Below, piece by piece: positions 1 to 9,817 of a stretch of DNA of 64,000 bases. A program made the translations under genes and the position numbers. The DNA comes from Sulfitobacter brevis. Its GTDB lineage: Bacteria; Pseudomonadota; Alphaproteobacteria; Rhodobacterales; Rhodobacteraceae. Location: the NCBI RefSeq assembly GCF_900112755.1, contig NZ_FOMW01000004.1:124001-188000 (forward strand), read 5' to 3'. Numbering within the stretch: position 1 is the stretch's first letter; every line of letters starts with the position of its first letter. Under the pieces are notes generated by a model, which was given only the letters and a program-made list of their open reading frames with translations, was not told the DNA's origin and searched no databases.

Positions 1-5
1 ACCCG

Positions 6-941
6 TCAACTGGTCATCAATCGCGCCAACCGTCTGATGCGGAGGGCGCGGTTCAGCTCTCCGCCAAAGATAAGCAGAAGCGCGGCGAGATACATAAAGT
101 AAAGCGCGGCAATGATCCCCGCCATGCCCGCGTAATAGCTGGCATAGGTGCCAAAACTTTCGACGTAAAAGGCAAATGCTGCAGCAAGCAGCGTCCAAGC
201 GAAAGCGGTGGTTAACACCCCCGGCCACAGGTTCGCGAAATTGGTGCGGCGGGCAGGTAGCAACACATGCGCCGCAAATAGCGCGACGATAAAAATCGTC
301 GCCGAGGCCGGAAAACGGATCAGCCGGACAGTGACCGATGCCGGATCAAACCCCGGAACCAGCGCATGCAGCCACGACCCTGCCCGTGGCGCAATTACCA
401 GAAGATATCCGACCAGCACCAACGCCAGACTGGCAAAAAGCACCATGGCCATTTGCACTGCAAACAACACCAGCGTTGATCGGGTTTCGCGGATGCCGTA
501 GGCGCGGTTTAGCCCGATCCTGACGCTTTCGACCCCGCCCACCGCAAACCAGATCGTCAACAAGATACCAATGCTGAGAATGCCACCGCGTGGCACCGTC
601 ATCACCTGTTCAACTTCCGACACAATCGGCTCGATCAAGGGGGGCGGCACGATGGCGATGAGAAAGTCGATCAGGTCGTTCGCCATCGACTGGTCCCCGA
701 TAAAGGCCGTAATTGCACTGGTAAAAATCAGAAACGGAAAAACGGCCAACAAGGAGCGGAAGGCGACATTACCCGCCAGCCCGAACGCATCGTCGCTCCA
801 CAGCCGCAGGACTGCTTCCCAAAGGACCGCCCGCATAGCGCGCCAGCCCCGACGGTGAAACAGGTCGTCGGGGTTCTTGCTCAGTACGCCATGGGTCATG
901 ACGATCTCGCGCCTCGGATCCGGCTCCGAACTGGCCTTCAT
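6..941 (-). CDS. YihY/BrkB family inner-membrane protein
   Basis: 311 aa, a polytopic membrane protein of the YihY/virulence factor BrkB family. The N-terminal third carries the family core (GNVAFRSLLAVFPFLIF), followed by several hydrophobic helices and the AYG-R segment near residue 145 (GLNRAYGIRETRS). The C-terminus has the helix ending in FGGELNR. Family members were once called ribonuclease BN but are now treated as membrane proteins of unknown transport or envelope role. An AGGGG about 6 nt upstream supports the ATG at 941. A second ATG 42 nt downstream is possible. The gene stands alone, divergent from the ArsC-like gene. Confidence 0.88.
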   Translation of the reverse strand: MKASSEPDPRREIVMTHGVLSKNPDDLFHRRGWRAMRAVLWEAVLRLWSDDAFGLAGNVAFRSLLAVFPFLIFTSAITAFIGDQSMANDLIDFLIAIVPPPLIEPIVSEVEQVMTVPRGGILSIGILLTIWFAVGGVESVRIGLNRAYGIRETRSTLVLFAVQMAMVLFASLALVLVGYLLVIAPRAGSWLHALVPGFDPASVTVRLIRFPASATIFIVALFAAHVLLPARRTNFANLWPGVLTTAFAWTLLAAAFAFYVESFGTYASYYAGMAGIIAALYFMYLAALLLIFGGELNRALRIRRLARLMTS

Positions 942-1150
942 GCTCCGCCCCTGATGAACTGCAATACCACTGACTTAGACGCATTTGTTGGGAAGGCAAA
1001 AATTAAGAGCGCGTCAGGGCAGATCAACGGAGCTTGTCTACGGTCATTGCTATATTGCGCTGCGGCGTGCGCCCCCTTTCAAACGACCGGTTGTATAACG
1101 CCCGCCGATCCACGAAACTGCGGGCGACCATCGTTTCAGGAGTGCGCGAC

Positions 1151-1480
1151 ATGATCATCTACGGGCTAAGCACTTGCCCCCTTTGCCAAAAAGCGCGGAA
1201 GGCGTTGGAAACAGAGCGCAAGGACGTCAGCTTTCGCGATGTCCGCTCGGAGCCATTGACCGAAGCCGAATTGGGCGCCTTGATCGTGGAATTCGGGGAC
1301 CGCCTGGTGGACCGCACCTCCAATGACTACCGCGCTTTGAATGATTGGTTGAAGAATTCCGAGGCCGAGGCGCAGATTTCGGCGCAGCCCAAAGTGATGA
1401 CCCGTCCGGTGATCCGCGACGGCGATGATCTGTATCTGGGCTGGGACGAGGCTGTTCAAGCAGCACTTGGGTCTGGCTAA
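1151..1480 (+). CDS. ArsC/Spx-family thioredoxin-fold reductase
   Basis: 109 aa. The N-terminus MIIYGLSTCPLCQKARKAL has a CPLC redox motif at residues 9-12, as in glutaredoxin/thioredoxin-fold proteins. The rest matches the ArsC/Spx pattern, with a late RPVIRDGDDLYLGWDEA segment resembling the C-terminal ArsC loop. The ATG at 1151 follows TTTCAGGAG, a good ribosome binding site, so the longer open frame from 1034 is not needed. The family includes arsenate reductases, but there is no arsenic context here, so a general thiol-reductase role is equally likely. Confidence 0.82.
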   Translation: MIIYGLSTCPLCQKARKALETERKDVSFRDVRSEPLTEAELGALIVEFGDRLVDRTSNDYRALNDWLKNSEAEAQISAQPKVMTRPVIRDGDDLYLGWDEAVQAALGSG

Positions 1481-1540
1481 GCCCCCTCAGAGGCGCGCAC
1501 CGCGCTTGCGCCCCGCCTTTGCTGCTATAGTCTCCGGCGT

Positions 1541-1960
1541 ATGGAAATAAAGTTCTCTGGCAGATGCCTCTGCGGTGACGTCACATACCTAGCACAAGGG
1601 CAGCCTGTCGTGGTTGCGCAATGCCACTGCGAAGAGTGCCGCCGTTCGAGCGGAACGGGCCACAGCGTCGGCGCAATGTTTGCGTCAGATACGGTGCGCA
1701 TTGACGGTAGTCTGGGCACATTCAGCTACATCTCTGAAAAGGGGTCAGAGGTCACCAAAGCGTTCTGTGCACGCTGCGCCAGCCCGATCTACGGCGTCAA
1801 TACCCGCCTGCCCGACCACCTCACGCTGTCACTCGGGACAATGGACGATGCCAGCGGTTTGGCTATAGAGGTCGTGATCTTCAAACGGGACAAACCACAT
1901 TGGGACCAGCTTGGGGACGGTGTCACAGCATTCGCGACGCAACCTGACTGGGAGCCTTAA
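1541..1960 (+). CDS. GFA (CENP-V) domain protein
   Basis: 139 aa with the zinc-binding cysteine pattern of the GFA family: CLCGDVTY near residue 8, QCHCEECRRSSG near residue 30, and a third pair FCARCASPIYG near residue 75. The family takes its name from glutathione-dependent formaldehyde-activating enzyme. Most members have no proven reaction, and several act on glutathione adducts. It is a single gene. No formaldehyde-oxidation genes are nearby, so the substrate cannot be inferred. Confidence 0.85.
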   Translation: MEIKFSGRCLCGDVTYLAQGQPVVVAQCHCEECRRSSGTGHSVGAMFASDTVRIDGSLGTFSYISEKGSEVTKAFCARCASPIYGVNTRLPDHLTLSLGTMDDASGLAIEVVIFKRDKPHWDQLGDGVTAFATQPDWEP

Positions 1961-2099
1961 AGCAAGGCTCCGCCTTGCGCTGATAGCACCACGTAGAGGC
2001 CTTGGATGGCTGCTGCCAATACGATAAGCAGGTGTGTGGGCCATACTGGCATTAATGTCGGCTACCGCCTCCATACCTCTCGCTCGAAGGGATACCCGC

Positions 2100-3437
2100 A
2101 TGAGCCACGTCTTTCCGCGTCACAGCAAATCGACCCTTCTGACCGCGACGGGCGGCGACGGATGCTATCTTATCGACAGCACCGGCCGGCGCATTCTGGA
2201 TTGTGGCGACGCTGCTGTCTCCTGCCTGGGCCACAGCAACGCCCGCGTCATCAAGGCCGTGCAGGATCAGGTCGCCAAAATCGCCTTCGCGCATACCGGC
2301 TTCATGACCTCCGAACCTGCCGAAGCGCTGGCGGATTTGTTGATCGAAAAGGCCCCCGGTGATCTGGACCGCGTGTATTTTGTCTCCGGTGGGTCGGAGG
2401 CGACCGAAGCTGCAATCAAACTCGCCCGCCAGTATTACCTTGAGACCGGCCAGCCCGAGCGGCGGCGTGTTATCGCGCGCAAGCAAAGCTATCACGGCAA
2501 TACACTGGGCGCCCTCTCAGCAGGCGGCAACGCGTGGCGGCGCACCCAATTCGCGCCTTTGCTCATCGAAATGACCCATATTGCGCCATGCTATGAATAC
2601 GCGGAAAAGCCCGAAGGCGAGAGCGCTCACGCTTACGGCCAGCGCGTCGCGAACGAACTGGAGGAGGAAATTCTCCGCCTCGGCCCCGAAACAGTGATGG
2701 CTTTCATGGCCGAACCGGTGGTCGGCGCGACCTTGGGCGCTGTCACCGCGGTAGACGGGTACTACAAACGCATTCGCGAGATTTGCGACCAATACGGCGT
2801 GCTGCTTATCCTAGATGAAGTGATGTGTGGCATGGGCCGCACTGGTCATTTGTTTGCCTGTGACTACGATGGAATTGCGCCGGATATTCTGTGCATCGCG
2901 AAGGGGCTCGGGGCGGGATACCAGCCGATTGGCGCGATGCTCTGCACCCGCCACATCTATGACAGCATCGCGCAGGGCAGCGGGTTTTTCCAGCATGGTC
3001 ATACGTACGTGGGCCATCCGGTGGCCACCGCTGCCGCCCTCGCCGTTGTTCAGGAATTGACAGAGCACGACCTCCCGACCCGCGCTGGCGTGATGGGGGA
3101 CAGGCTGCAATCGGCACTGGAACTGGCCTTCGGTCAACACCCTCATATCGGCGATATCCGCGGGCGTGGCCTGTTTCGGGGTCTGGAGATCGTCGCATCG
3201 CGCGAAACCAAGGCCCCCTTTGATCCGTCACTGGGCCTTGCCGGAAAGATCAAGAAATTGGCGCTGGAAAACGGGCTGATCTGCTATCCGATGTCAGGCA
3301 CCCGCGACGGCAAAAATGGCGATCACATCCTTCTGGCCCCGCCGTTCATCATCGAGGACGCGCAGATCGACGAGTTGGTTGAAAAGCTGTCGAAGACGTT
3401 AAAGACGGTCATTCCCGAAAGCACGCCGAGGCTTTAG
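2100..3437 (+). CDS. Class III pyridoxal-phosphate aminotransferase
   Basis: 445 aa from the ATG at 2100 (MSHVFPRHSKSTLL), the full length for fold-type I class III aminotransferases. Seen in the sequence: the PLP phosphate-binding region VSGGSEATEAAIKLARQY, the LDEVMCGMGRTG motif containing the PLP-ring aspartate, and DILCIAKGLGAGYQPIGAM with the Schiff-base lysine. Class III enzymes transfer amino groups from omega-amino acids or amines (GABA, beta-alanine, taurine, diamines). Family alone does not fix the substrate, and no pathway genes adjoin it. It converges on the mrp operon. Confidence 0.85.
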   Translation: MSHVFPRHSKSTLLTATGGDGCYLIDSTGRRILDCGDAAVSCLGHSNARVIKAVQDQVAKIAFAHTGFMTSEPAEALADLLIEKAPGDLDRVYFVSGGSEATEAAIKLARQYYLETGQPERRRVIARKQSYHGNTLGALSAGGNAWRRTQFAPLLIEMTHIAPCYEYAEKPEGESAHAYGQRVANELEEEILRLGPETVMAFMAEPVVGATLGAVTAVDGYYKRIREICDQYGVLLILDEVMCGMGRTGHLFACDYDGIAPDILCIAKGLGAGYQPIGAMLCTRHIYDSIAQGSGFFQHGHTYVGHPVATAAALAVVQELTEHDLPTRAGVMGDRLQSALELAFGQHPHIGDIRGRGLFRGLEIVASRETKAPFDPSLGLAGKIKKLALENGLICYPMSGTRDGKNGDHILLAPPFIIEDAQIDELVEKLSKTLKTVIPESTPRL

Positions 3438-3570
3438 CTGGATCTTGATGCAGCAGGGCCGGATTGAGAGCGTGAACTTTTCGCACGGCCAAAGCCCGAT
3501 CTAAGCTGTAACGCGAGGGTCAGAAACCCGAATACATCTGCCCTTGCGCCATGCGCCGCGCAAGGTGGGC

Positions 3571-3960
3571 TCAGCTATCAGGGAGACCAGCCACCTTCCG
3601 TCCCTCTTTAGGGATCGACAGGGTTGACCATGTATCATCACGTGGCGGAGGCGGCGGGTTGTCACAGGTTCGGCCATGTATTGCGATCTTTGCGATGAAA
3701 TGCGCGGAGATCGGAGCTGTCACGAACAAGAATGCCATGATCAACACTTCATGGACCGACACTGCGCCCAAGACAATCGAATGGATCATCGACGCTAGCA
3801 GCAACATGCCGATGCCGAGGGTACCAACCTTTGTTGGCGCATGCAGGCGCGTCATCGGGTCGTTGAACTTCAACAAACCAATGACCCCCACGAGGATGAA
3901 AAACGATCCGCCTAGCAGGCAAAGCGCAGTGGCATAGGCGGCAATAATTTCGACGGTCAT
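3571..3960 (-). CDS. mrpG: Mrp cation/proton antiporter subunit G
   Basis: 129 aa with three hydrophobic helices and the MrpG/PhaG core FFILVGVIGLLKFNDPMTRLHAPTKVGTLG. Last gene of the operon. Its ATG overlaps the mrpF stop by 4 nt. MrpG is one of the small membrane subunits required for assembly of the hetero-oligomeric Na+(K+)/H+ antiporter in the inner membrane. The C-terminus is charged and proline-rich. Confidence 0.93.
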   Translation of the reverse strand: MTVEIIAAYATALCLLGGSFFILVGVIGLLKFNDPMTRLHAPTKVGTLGIGMLLLASMIHSIVLGAVSVHEVLIMAFLFVTAPISAHFIAKIAIHGRTCDNPPPPPRDDTWSTLSIPKEGRKVAGLPDS

Positions 3961-4244
3961 TCGATGATGTCTCCCCGCAGCAAGAAGCGCGCAAAGGCAA
4001 CGGTGGAGACAAACCCCAGCATCGCGATGAGCAGCGCCACCTCGAAATAGATCTGCACGCCGGAATGGATGCCGATCACCACTACCAGACCCAGCGCGTT
4101 AATCACCATAGTATCAAGGGCAAGGATACGGTCCCCCGCTGTCGGTCCCAGAACGAGCCGTACCATCGACAATATCATCCCCAAAGCCAGTGTGACAAAG
4201 GTGGTCATCAAAGCGATGTCCATCAGCCAGGTTGCGAAGGTCAT
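3957..4244 (-). CDS. mrpF: Mrp cation/proton antiporter subunit F
   Basis: 95 aa, three predicted membrane helices. It shows the MrpF signature around MVRLVLGPTAGDRILALDTM, followed by a hydrophobic helix and a short C-terminal tail (FARFLLRGD). It overlaps mrpE and mrpG by 4 nt on either side, which indicates translational coupling. The small subunit is essential for Mrp complex function in studied systems. Confidence 0.93.
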   Translation of the reverse strand: MTFATWLMDIALMTTFVTLALGMILSMVRLVLGPTAGDRILALDTMVINALGLVVVIGIHSGVQIYFEVALLIAMLGFVSTVAFARFLLRGDIIE

Positions 4245-4741
4245 ATGAAAATCTCCTTCAAGCGGCGCTGGTATCTGTTGTTGATCTCTGCAAGGTCCGC
4301 GTCAGGGTCGTCGGTGTGTAACACGTGCACCAACAGGCTATGGCCCTCGTCCGACAGGTCCGCCGAGACAGTGCCGGGGGTCAGGGTGATGGTGCCCGCG
4401 AGCACTGTAATCGCTTCAGGCTGTACAAGTTCCAGCGGCACCACGATCCATGCCGGTTTCAGCTTGGCGTTTGGTACGGTCAGCACAATCCACGCCACCC
4501 GCACATTGGCGACCAGAATATCCCAGATGACGATGACGCTATACACGGCCATCCGCCCGAGCCGGAACCCTTTCGGCGTGTCGGGCCACCAGATTGACGT
4601 GGCCCAAGGGATCAGAATGCCAAGGATGATCCCGACGACCACCATGCCCGCAGAAACCTCGTTTTGCAAAAGCGTCCAGATCACCGCCAGCAACAGCGTG
4701 AGAAACGGATGCGGCAGCAGCCAATAGAAAGCGCGCAGCAT
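4241..4741 (-). CDS. mrpE: Mrp cation/proton antiporter subunit E
   Basis: 166 aa. Two N-terminal hydrophobic helices are followed by a cytoplasmic domain with the MrpE pattern ITLTPGTVSADLSDEGHSLLVHVL near residue 120. It starts 1 nt after mrpD ends and overlaps mrpF by 4 nt. MrpE is the least hydrophobic of the small Mrp subunits and supports complex stability. Confidence 0.92.
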   Translation of the reverse strand: MLRAFYWLLPHPFLTLLLAVIWTLLQNEVSAGMVVVGIILGILIPWATSIWWPDTPKGFRLGRMAVYSVIVIWDILVANVRVAWIVLTVPNAKLKPAWIVVPLELVQPEAITVLAGTITLTPGTVSADLSDEGHSLLVHVLHTDDPDADLAEINNRYQRRLKEIFI

Positions 4742-4742
4742 A

Positions 4743-6287
4743 TCAGTGATCTCCCTTTGTCGGCTTGCTCATTTTGCCGGGTGTGTCCACGACGGTCGAG
4801 ATATAGGGCTGTGGCGCAAAAAGCTGCCCCGCCATCTTGATGGTAAACCCATGCACCTGTCCTGCAAAAACCGTATGGGCCAGCAAGAGCGCGATCAATC
4901 CACCGACCGCCACATAGGAAAGTGCTGCAGGGCGTGACAACTCCGGCGCATCAGCGGCGGGAACAACACTGTGGGATTTCCAGAACAGGATGCTGCCCGC
5001 ACGAGCAAACCCGACGATGCTGATCAGGCTGGAACCCAAGACGATCACCCAGATCCAGACCATAAGGTCGGAGCCGTAGGCGGCGTCGAGCACCAGCAGT
5101 TTGCCCAAAAATCCCGAAAGCGGCGGCAAGCCTGCCATCGCAATCGCGCCGATGAAGAACAGCCCTGCTGTCAGCGCAGTGCCCGCAATTGGCGGCTGCG
5201 GCGTGAGCTCCAGATCAGCCCTTCCGGTGCGCACCAGATCGGAGATCAGGAACAGTGCCGCGCCGGCCAATGTAGAATGCACAATATAATAAAGCGCCGC
5301 CGCAATGCCCGCCGGCGTAAACAGCGAGATGGACACCAGAACCATACCCATAGAGCCGATGACGGAGAAGGCCACAAGCCGGTCCAGCCGTTTGGCGGCC
5401 AGTACCCCGATCATGCCAATTGCCAGCGACAGCAAGGCCGCAGGTAAAAGCCAGATGTCATGCAGGCCCGCCGTCACCGCCAGATCGGGCGGGAAGATCA
5501 TCGTATAGACGCGAATGATCGCATAGGCGCCGACCTTGGTCATAATCGCAAACAGCGCCGCCACAGGTGCAGGCGCCTCGGCATAACTCGATGGCAGCCA
5601 GAAATGCAGTGGCACCACTGCGGCTTTGATCGCAAAGACCAGCAGCAAGAGCACCGCGGCGACGCGAATGCCTACCGTGTCCTGCGCGCCAATCATCGCG
5701 ACGCGGTTGGCCAGATCGGCCATGTTCAGCGTCCCTGTCTGGGCATAGATCGAACCCAGCGCGAACAAAAACAGCGTCGAGCCGATGAGGTTAAAGAGCA
5801 CATATTGCACACCCGCTTTCAGTCGCGCATTGCCGCCCGCATGGATCATCAGCCCGTAGGACGCAATCAACAGCACCTCGAAGAACACAAACAGGTTGAA
5901 CAGATCGCCAGTTAGAAACGCGCCCATGATGCCCATGAGCTGGAACTGGAACAGCGCATGAAAATGCCGCCCGCGATTGTCCCAACCCGAGCCGATGGCA
6001 TAGAGCAACACAAATAGCGCCAGCACCGCAGTGAGCAGCACCATCATTGTCGACAGCCTGTCACCCACCAGCACGATGCCGAAGGGTGCAGCCCAATCGC
6101 TAAGCTGATAAAGCACGATAGACCCGTCAGACACCTGCAACGCCAGCCCCGCGGCAATGCCGATCAGCGCCAGCACACCGGTCAGCGAAAACACCCGCTG
6201 GATGCCAATATGATAGCGCGCGGCCAGCACGATAAACGGCGCAAGCATCGCCGGCAGAACAATCGGGGCAATGATCCAGTGGTTCAT
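4743..6287 (-). CDS. mrpD: Mrp cation/proton antiporter subunit D
   Basis: 514 aa, about 14 membrane helices, homologous to the proton-pumping subunits NuoM/NuoN of complex I. The core EAPAPVAALFAIMTKVGAYA near the middle is the conserved proton_antipo_M segment with its buried lysine. The upstream FLTGDLFNLFVFFEVLL carries the conserved membrane glutamate. MrpD is one of the two large subunits thought to carry ion translocation. ATGA overlap with mrpC. Confidence 0.94.
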   Translation of the reverse strand: MNHWIIAPIVLPAMLAPFIVLAARYHIGIQRVFSLTGVLALIGIAAGLALQVSDGSIVLYQLSDWAAPFGIVLVGDRLSTMMVLLTAVLALFVLLYAIGSGWDNRGRHFHALFQFQLMGIMGAFLTGDLFNLFVFFEVLLIASYGLMIHAGGNARLKAGVQYVLFNLIGSTLFLFALGSIYAQTGTLNMADLANRVAMIGAQDTVGIRVAAVLLLLVFAIKAAVVPLHFWLPSSYAEAPAPVAALFAIMTKVGAYAIIRVYTMIFPPDLAVTAGLHDIWLLPAALLSLAIGMIGVLAAKRLDRLVAFSVIGSMGMVLVSISLFTPAGIAAALYYIVHSTLAGAALFLISDLVRTGRADLELTPQPPIAGTALTAGLFFIGAIAMAGLPPLSGFLGKLLVLDAAYGSDLMVWIWVIVLGSSLISIVGFARAGSILFWKSHSVVPAADAPELSRPAALSYVAVGGLIALLLAHTVFAGQVHGFTIKMAGQLFAPQPYISTVVDTPGKMSKPTKGDH

Positions 6288-6640
6288 GGGGCGCCCCGCG
6301 TATTATCGTCTACCGCGTCGGGCAGGTCATCAACATGGTCGTCGTCCGACCCCAAAAAGGCCCCAAGGCCGATCATCACCACAACGGCGGTCATCCCGAA
6401 GGAAATCACAATGGCGGTTAGCACCAAGGCTTGTGGCAATGGATCTGTATAAAGAGATGCATCATCGCTCAGGATCGGCGGTGCGCCAATTGTCAGGCGG
6501 CCCGAGGCAAACAGGAAGATATTGACCGCATAGGTCAACAACGACATGCCCAAGATCACCGGAAAGGTCCGCAACCGCAGCATCAGATACAGCCCGCCTG
6601 CGGTCAACACGCCCACAGCAGAGGCAACGAGAAATTCCAT
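6284..6640 (-). CDS. mrpC: Mrp cation/proton antiporter subunit C
   Basis: 118 aa, three helices, NuoK-like. The segment GLYLMLRLRTFPVILGMSLL is the typical MrpC/NuoK core, and the C-terminal tail is acidic (DDDHVDDLPDAVDD). It starts 1 nt after mrpA ends. Homology to NuoK supports a structural and proton-path role within the antiporter. Confidence 0.93.
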   Translation of the reverse strand: MEFLVASAVGVLTAGGLYLMLRLRTFPVILGMSLLTYAVNIFLFASGRLTIGAPPILSDDASLYTDPLPQALVLTAIVISFGMTAVVVMIGLGAFLGSDDDHVDDLPDAVDDNTRGAP

Positions 6641-6641
6641 A

Positions 6642-9521
6642 TCAGCCTCCCTGCTTTACGGTTCTGGTCGCGTTGGAGGACGGACCCTCCCGCGACGGGT
6701 CAATGTCCATCGGGTGTTCGCTATCGGATGCATGGGCGCGCCGCGCAAGCCGCGAAAAGCTCTCCAGTGACAGCATCACCGCGCCCACGACCGCCAAAAA
6801 CACGCCCAGATCAAACAGCGCTGCTGTAGCCAACTCGAACTTATCGAACGGCGGGATGCGAACATAGGTGAAGTCGGAGGTCAGAAACGGCTTGCCGACC
6901 AGCCAGGACCCGATGCCAGTCAACCCCGCGATCAGCACCCCTGCCCCGATCACCCCATGATAGGGGTACCTCAGCCGCGACGACGTCCATGTAAAACCGC
7001 TGGCCATATACTGCATTACAAAGCCGATCGAGACGATCAAGCCTGCGATAAACCCGCCCCCGGGTGCATTGTGGCCGCGCCAGAAGATGTAGAAACCGAC
7101 CAACAGCACAATCGGCATCAGCACCCGCGTCAGCACCACCATCATCATCGGGTGCACGTCGCCCGCGCGGGGTTGATCGGGCAGCCGGTTAAGCAGCCTT
7201 GCGCGCACCGGACCATCCAGCAGCGTCTCGGTCAGCGCATAGATCAGCAGCGCGGCGATACCCAGAACGATGATCTCGCCGTAGGTATCAAAGCCCCGAA
7301 AATCGACAAGAATCACGTTGACCACATTGGTGCCGCCGCCGCCTTTGTACGAGTTGGCGAGGTGGAATTCAGAGATCGGCGTGCCTACCGCATCGCGCAG
7401 CAGGTAATAATAGGTCAGCGCAAATGTCGCCAAGCCCCCCGCGACCGCCACACCGGTATCACGCACGCGCCGCAGCACTGTGCTTTCGACCGGTGTGATA
7501 TTGGGCAGGAAATTTAGCGCCAGTAGCAACAGGACAATGGTGACGACCTCAACAGTGAACTGCGTCATCGCCAGATCTGGCGCGCTAAAGAACACAAAGC
7601 CGACCGATACCATCAGCCCGACGATGCCGATCAGGATCAGCGACAGCAAGCGGTTGCGGTGCATCAGCACCATCCCCGCCGTCGCGGCCACCAGCATCAG
7701 CCAACCCGCAATCGCGACCGGCCCTGCTGTTTGAACTGTCCGCGTTGCCGCACCGACCGATCCCGTGCTCCATGCATGGAAACCCGCCGCGATGATCACG
7801 ACAGCGGCAAGGGCTGCGTAGCGCGTGAACGCACCATTGTGCAGCGGCAAGATGATCGCGCGGGAGAGTTTGGCGATGGCTTCGACGAGACTGTCGAAGA
7901 TGGTTTTAGCCTCGGGCCGTGGGGTCGCATCCCACAGGCGCAGCGCTGGTTTGAACAGGGCCAGCATGAAGAGGCCGCCAGCAATCGCCGTCAAGGACAG
8001 GAACAGCGCCGGAACCGGACCATGCCAGATTTTGATATGCGCCTCGGGCAAGGCAGCAGCACCACCCAGCACCGAAGCCGTGACCAGCTTGACAAAAGGC
8101 TCCGCCAAAAACGGCGCCACGCCGATCATCACCACCAGCACGACCAAGATCGCGGGCGGTATCCACATGCCCGCGCCCGGATCATGCGGCTTGGCGGGAT
8201 AGTCATTGCGCACCGGCCCCAAGAACACATGGTCAATCAGCCGGAAACAGTAAGCCGCCGAGAACAGCGACCCGACAGTTGCCAAAGCAGGCACCAGCCA
8301 ATGCGGCCCGAAGAGCACGGTGTCATGTGCTGCTTCCAGCATCATTTCCTTGGACAAGAACCCGTTGAGCAAGGGTATCCCCGCCATCGACAGTGCCGAG
8401 ATCGTCACGATCACAAAGGTCACGGGCATCAGCTTGCGCAGCCCCCCGAGGCGGCGAATGTCGCGGGTGTGGGTCTCGTGGTCAATGATACCGGCAGACA
8501 TGAACAATGCGGCCTTAAAGGTCGCGTGGTTGAGGATATGAAACACCGCCGCCATCGCGCCAAAGGCGGTGCCTGTCCCCAAGAGCATCGTGATCAGGCC
8601 AAGGTGACTGACCGTCGAAAACGCCAGCAACGCCTTCAGGTCATGCTTGAACAGCGCAATAACCGCGCCCAGCACCATCGTGATCAACCCCGCCGAGGTG
8701 ACAATATAGAACCATTCCGGCGTCCCCGACAGCACCGGCCACATCCGCGCCATCAGGAAGATACCCGCCTTCACCATCGTGGCCGAATGCAGGTAAGCCG
8801 AAACCGGCGTTGGCGCGGCCATGGCGTGCGGCAACCAGAAGTGGAACGGAAACTGCGCCGACTTGGTAAAACAGCCCAGTAAAATCAGGATCAGCGCCGG
8901 AACATAAAGTGGATCAGCCTGAATAAGATCACGGTTCTGCAAGATCACGCTCAGATCATAGCTGCCGACAATCTGGCCAAGGATCACCATGCCACCGATC
9001 ATCGACAAACCGCCCATGCCCGTAACCATCAAGGCCATCCGCGCGCCCTGCCGCCCTTCAGGCAGGTGCTTCCAGTAACCGATGAGCAAGAAGGACGACA
9101 GGGATGTCAGCTCCCAGAAAACTAGCAAAAGCAGTATGTTGTCACTGAGGACAATGCCGACCATCGCGCCTTGGAACAGCAGCAGATAGGTAAAGAACTC
9201 GCCCATATTGTCGTCACGGCTAAGGTAGTGCCGCGCGTAGGCGATGATCAAAAGGCCGATCCCGAGGATCAGCAGAGCAAAGAAAAACCCCAGCCCGTCC
9301 AGCATCAGGGTGAAGTTCAGCCCCAGCGCAGGCATCCAGTCGACCCGCGCCATCACAACCTCGCCCGCCAGAACCATTGGCAGGTTGGTCAGCAACCCGA
9401 TAAACGCCGCCAGCGACACCGCAAAGGTGACACCTGCGCAGGCGGAGCGACCCGCTGAATTCATCAAACCTGGCAGAAGGGCGCCAAAGAACGGTAGTGC
9501 AACAATGATAAGGAGGGACAC
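6642..9521 (-). CDS. mrpA: Mrp antiporter subunit A fused with subunit B
   Basis: 959 aa. Residues about 1-500 are the NuoL-like half, with PTPVSAYLHSATMVKAGIFL as the conserved lysine-bearing segment. Residues 600-770 carry the MrpA C-terminal domain (LIGIVGLMVSVGFVFFSAPDLAMTQF). Residues about 790-930 are MrpB-like (WRGHNAPGGGFIAGLIVSIG). This fused A/B form is known from alphaproteobacteria such as the Sinorhizobium PhaAB protein. It starts at GTG 9521 with a TTGGAG site 6 nt upstream. First gene of a six-cistron operon that extrudes Na+ or K+ in exchange for protons and supports pH and salt tolerance, which suits a marine habitat. Confidence 0.94.
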   Translation of the reverse strand: MSLLIIVALPFFGALLPGLMNSAGRSACAGVTFAVSLAAFIGLLTNLPMVLAGEVVMARVDWMPALGLNFTLMLDGLGFFFALLILGIGLLIIAYARHYLSRDDNMGEFFTYLLLFQGAMVGIVLSDNILLLLVFWELTSLSSFLLIGYWKHLPEGRQGARMALMVTGMGGLSMIGGMVILGQIVGSYDLSVILQNRDLIQADPLYVPALILILLGCFTKSAQFPFHFWLPHAMAAPTPVSAYLHSATMVKAGIFLMARMWPVLSGTPEWFYIVTSAGLITMVLGAVIALFKHDLKALLAFSTVSHLGLITMLLGTGTAFGAMAAVFHILNHATFKAALFMSAGIIDHETHTRDIRRLGGLRKLMPVTFVIVTISALSMAGIPLLNGFLSKEMMLEAAHDTVLFGPHWLVPALATVGSLFSAAYCFRLIDHVFLGPVRNDYPAKPHDPGAGMWIPPAILVVLVVMIGVAPFLAEPFVKLVTASVLGGAAALPEAHIKIWHGPVPALFLSLTAIAGGLFMLALFKPALRLWDATPRPEAKTIFDSLVEAIAKLSRAIILPLHNGAFTRYAALAAVVIIAAGFHAWSTGSVGAATRTVQTAGPVAIAGWLMLVAATAGMVLMHRNRLLSLILIGIVGLMVSVGFVFFSAPDLAMTQFTVEVVTIVLLLLALNFLPNITPVESTVLRRVRDTGVAVAGGLATFALTYYYLLRDAVGTPISEFHLANSYKGGGGTNVVNVILVDFRGFDTYGEIIVLGIAALLIYALTETLLDGPVRARLLNRLPDQPRAGDVHPMMMVVLTRVLMPIVLLVGFYIFWRGHNAPGGGFIAGLIVSIGFVMQYMASGFTWTSSRLRYPYHGVIGAGVLIAGLTGIGSWLVGKPFLTSDFTYVRIPPFDKFELATAALFDLGVFLAVVGAVMLSLESFSRLARRAHASDSEHPMDIDPSREGPSSNATRTVKQGG

Positions 9522-9754
9522 GGCTACTCCAAGTGCGCTGGGTTAGACAACTTGCACAAAATTTTTACAGTTTAGCAATCGCGCAAGCGAGATTGTCAGC
9601 TTCGCTGAGACGCCGCGTTTGTCACATGTACGCCCGACCGTCGCAATACTGAACTCGGCACTTTGCGGCTGAAACCAATGGTCGCACCCAGCTTAAACAT
9701 TGCCACAGCCTCAGAAATGCGAGGAAGGCGGCATTCACGGCACTTTCAAATTTT

Positions 9755-9771
9755 CGTAAGGTTCACGTAAG
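9755..9771 (+). promoter_or_regulatory. PmrA-box-like direct repeat upstream of eptA
   Basis: Two CGTAAG half-sites separated by exactly 5 nt (CGTAAG-GTTCA-CGTAAG), giving an 11-bp period, 46 bp before the eptA ATG. Enterobacterial PmrA/BasR boxes are direct CTTAAG-type half-sites with the same 5-nt gap. The operon below encodes a PmrA-like regulator, so autoregulation is plausible. Assignment is by pattern only. Confidence 0.5.
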
Positions 9772-9817
9772 GTCGGGGTGATGAATGGCGCTGAAACAGC
9801 CATGAAGATTCTCCCCG

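Noticed and set aside
7659-8882. 407-aa plus-strand open frame inside mrpA
   Set aside because: Antisense to a clear MrpA coding region. Composition is Arg/Gln/His-rich, typical of shadow frames in GC-rich DNA.
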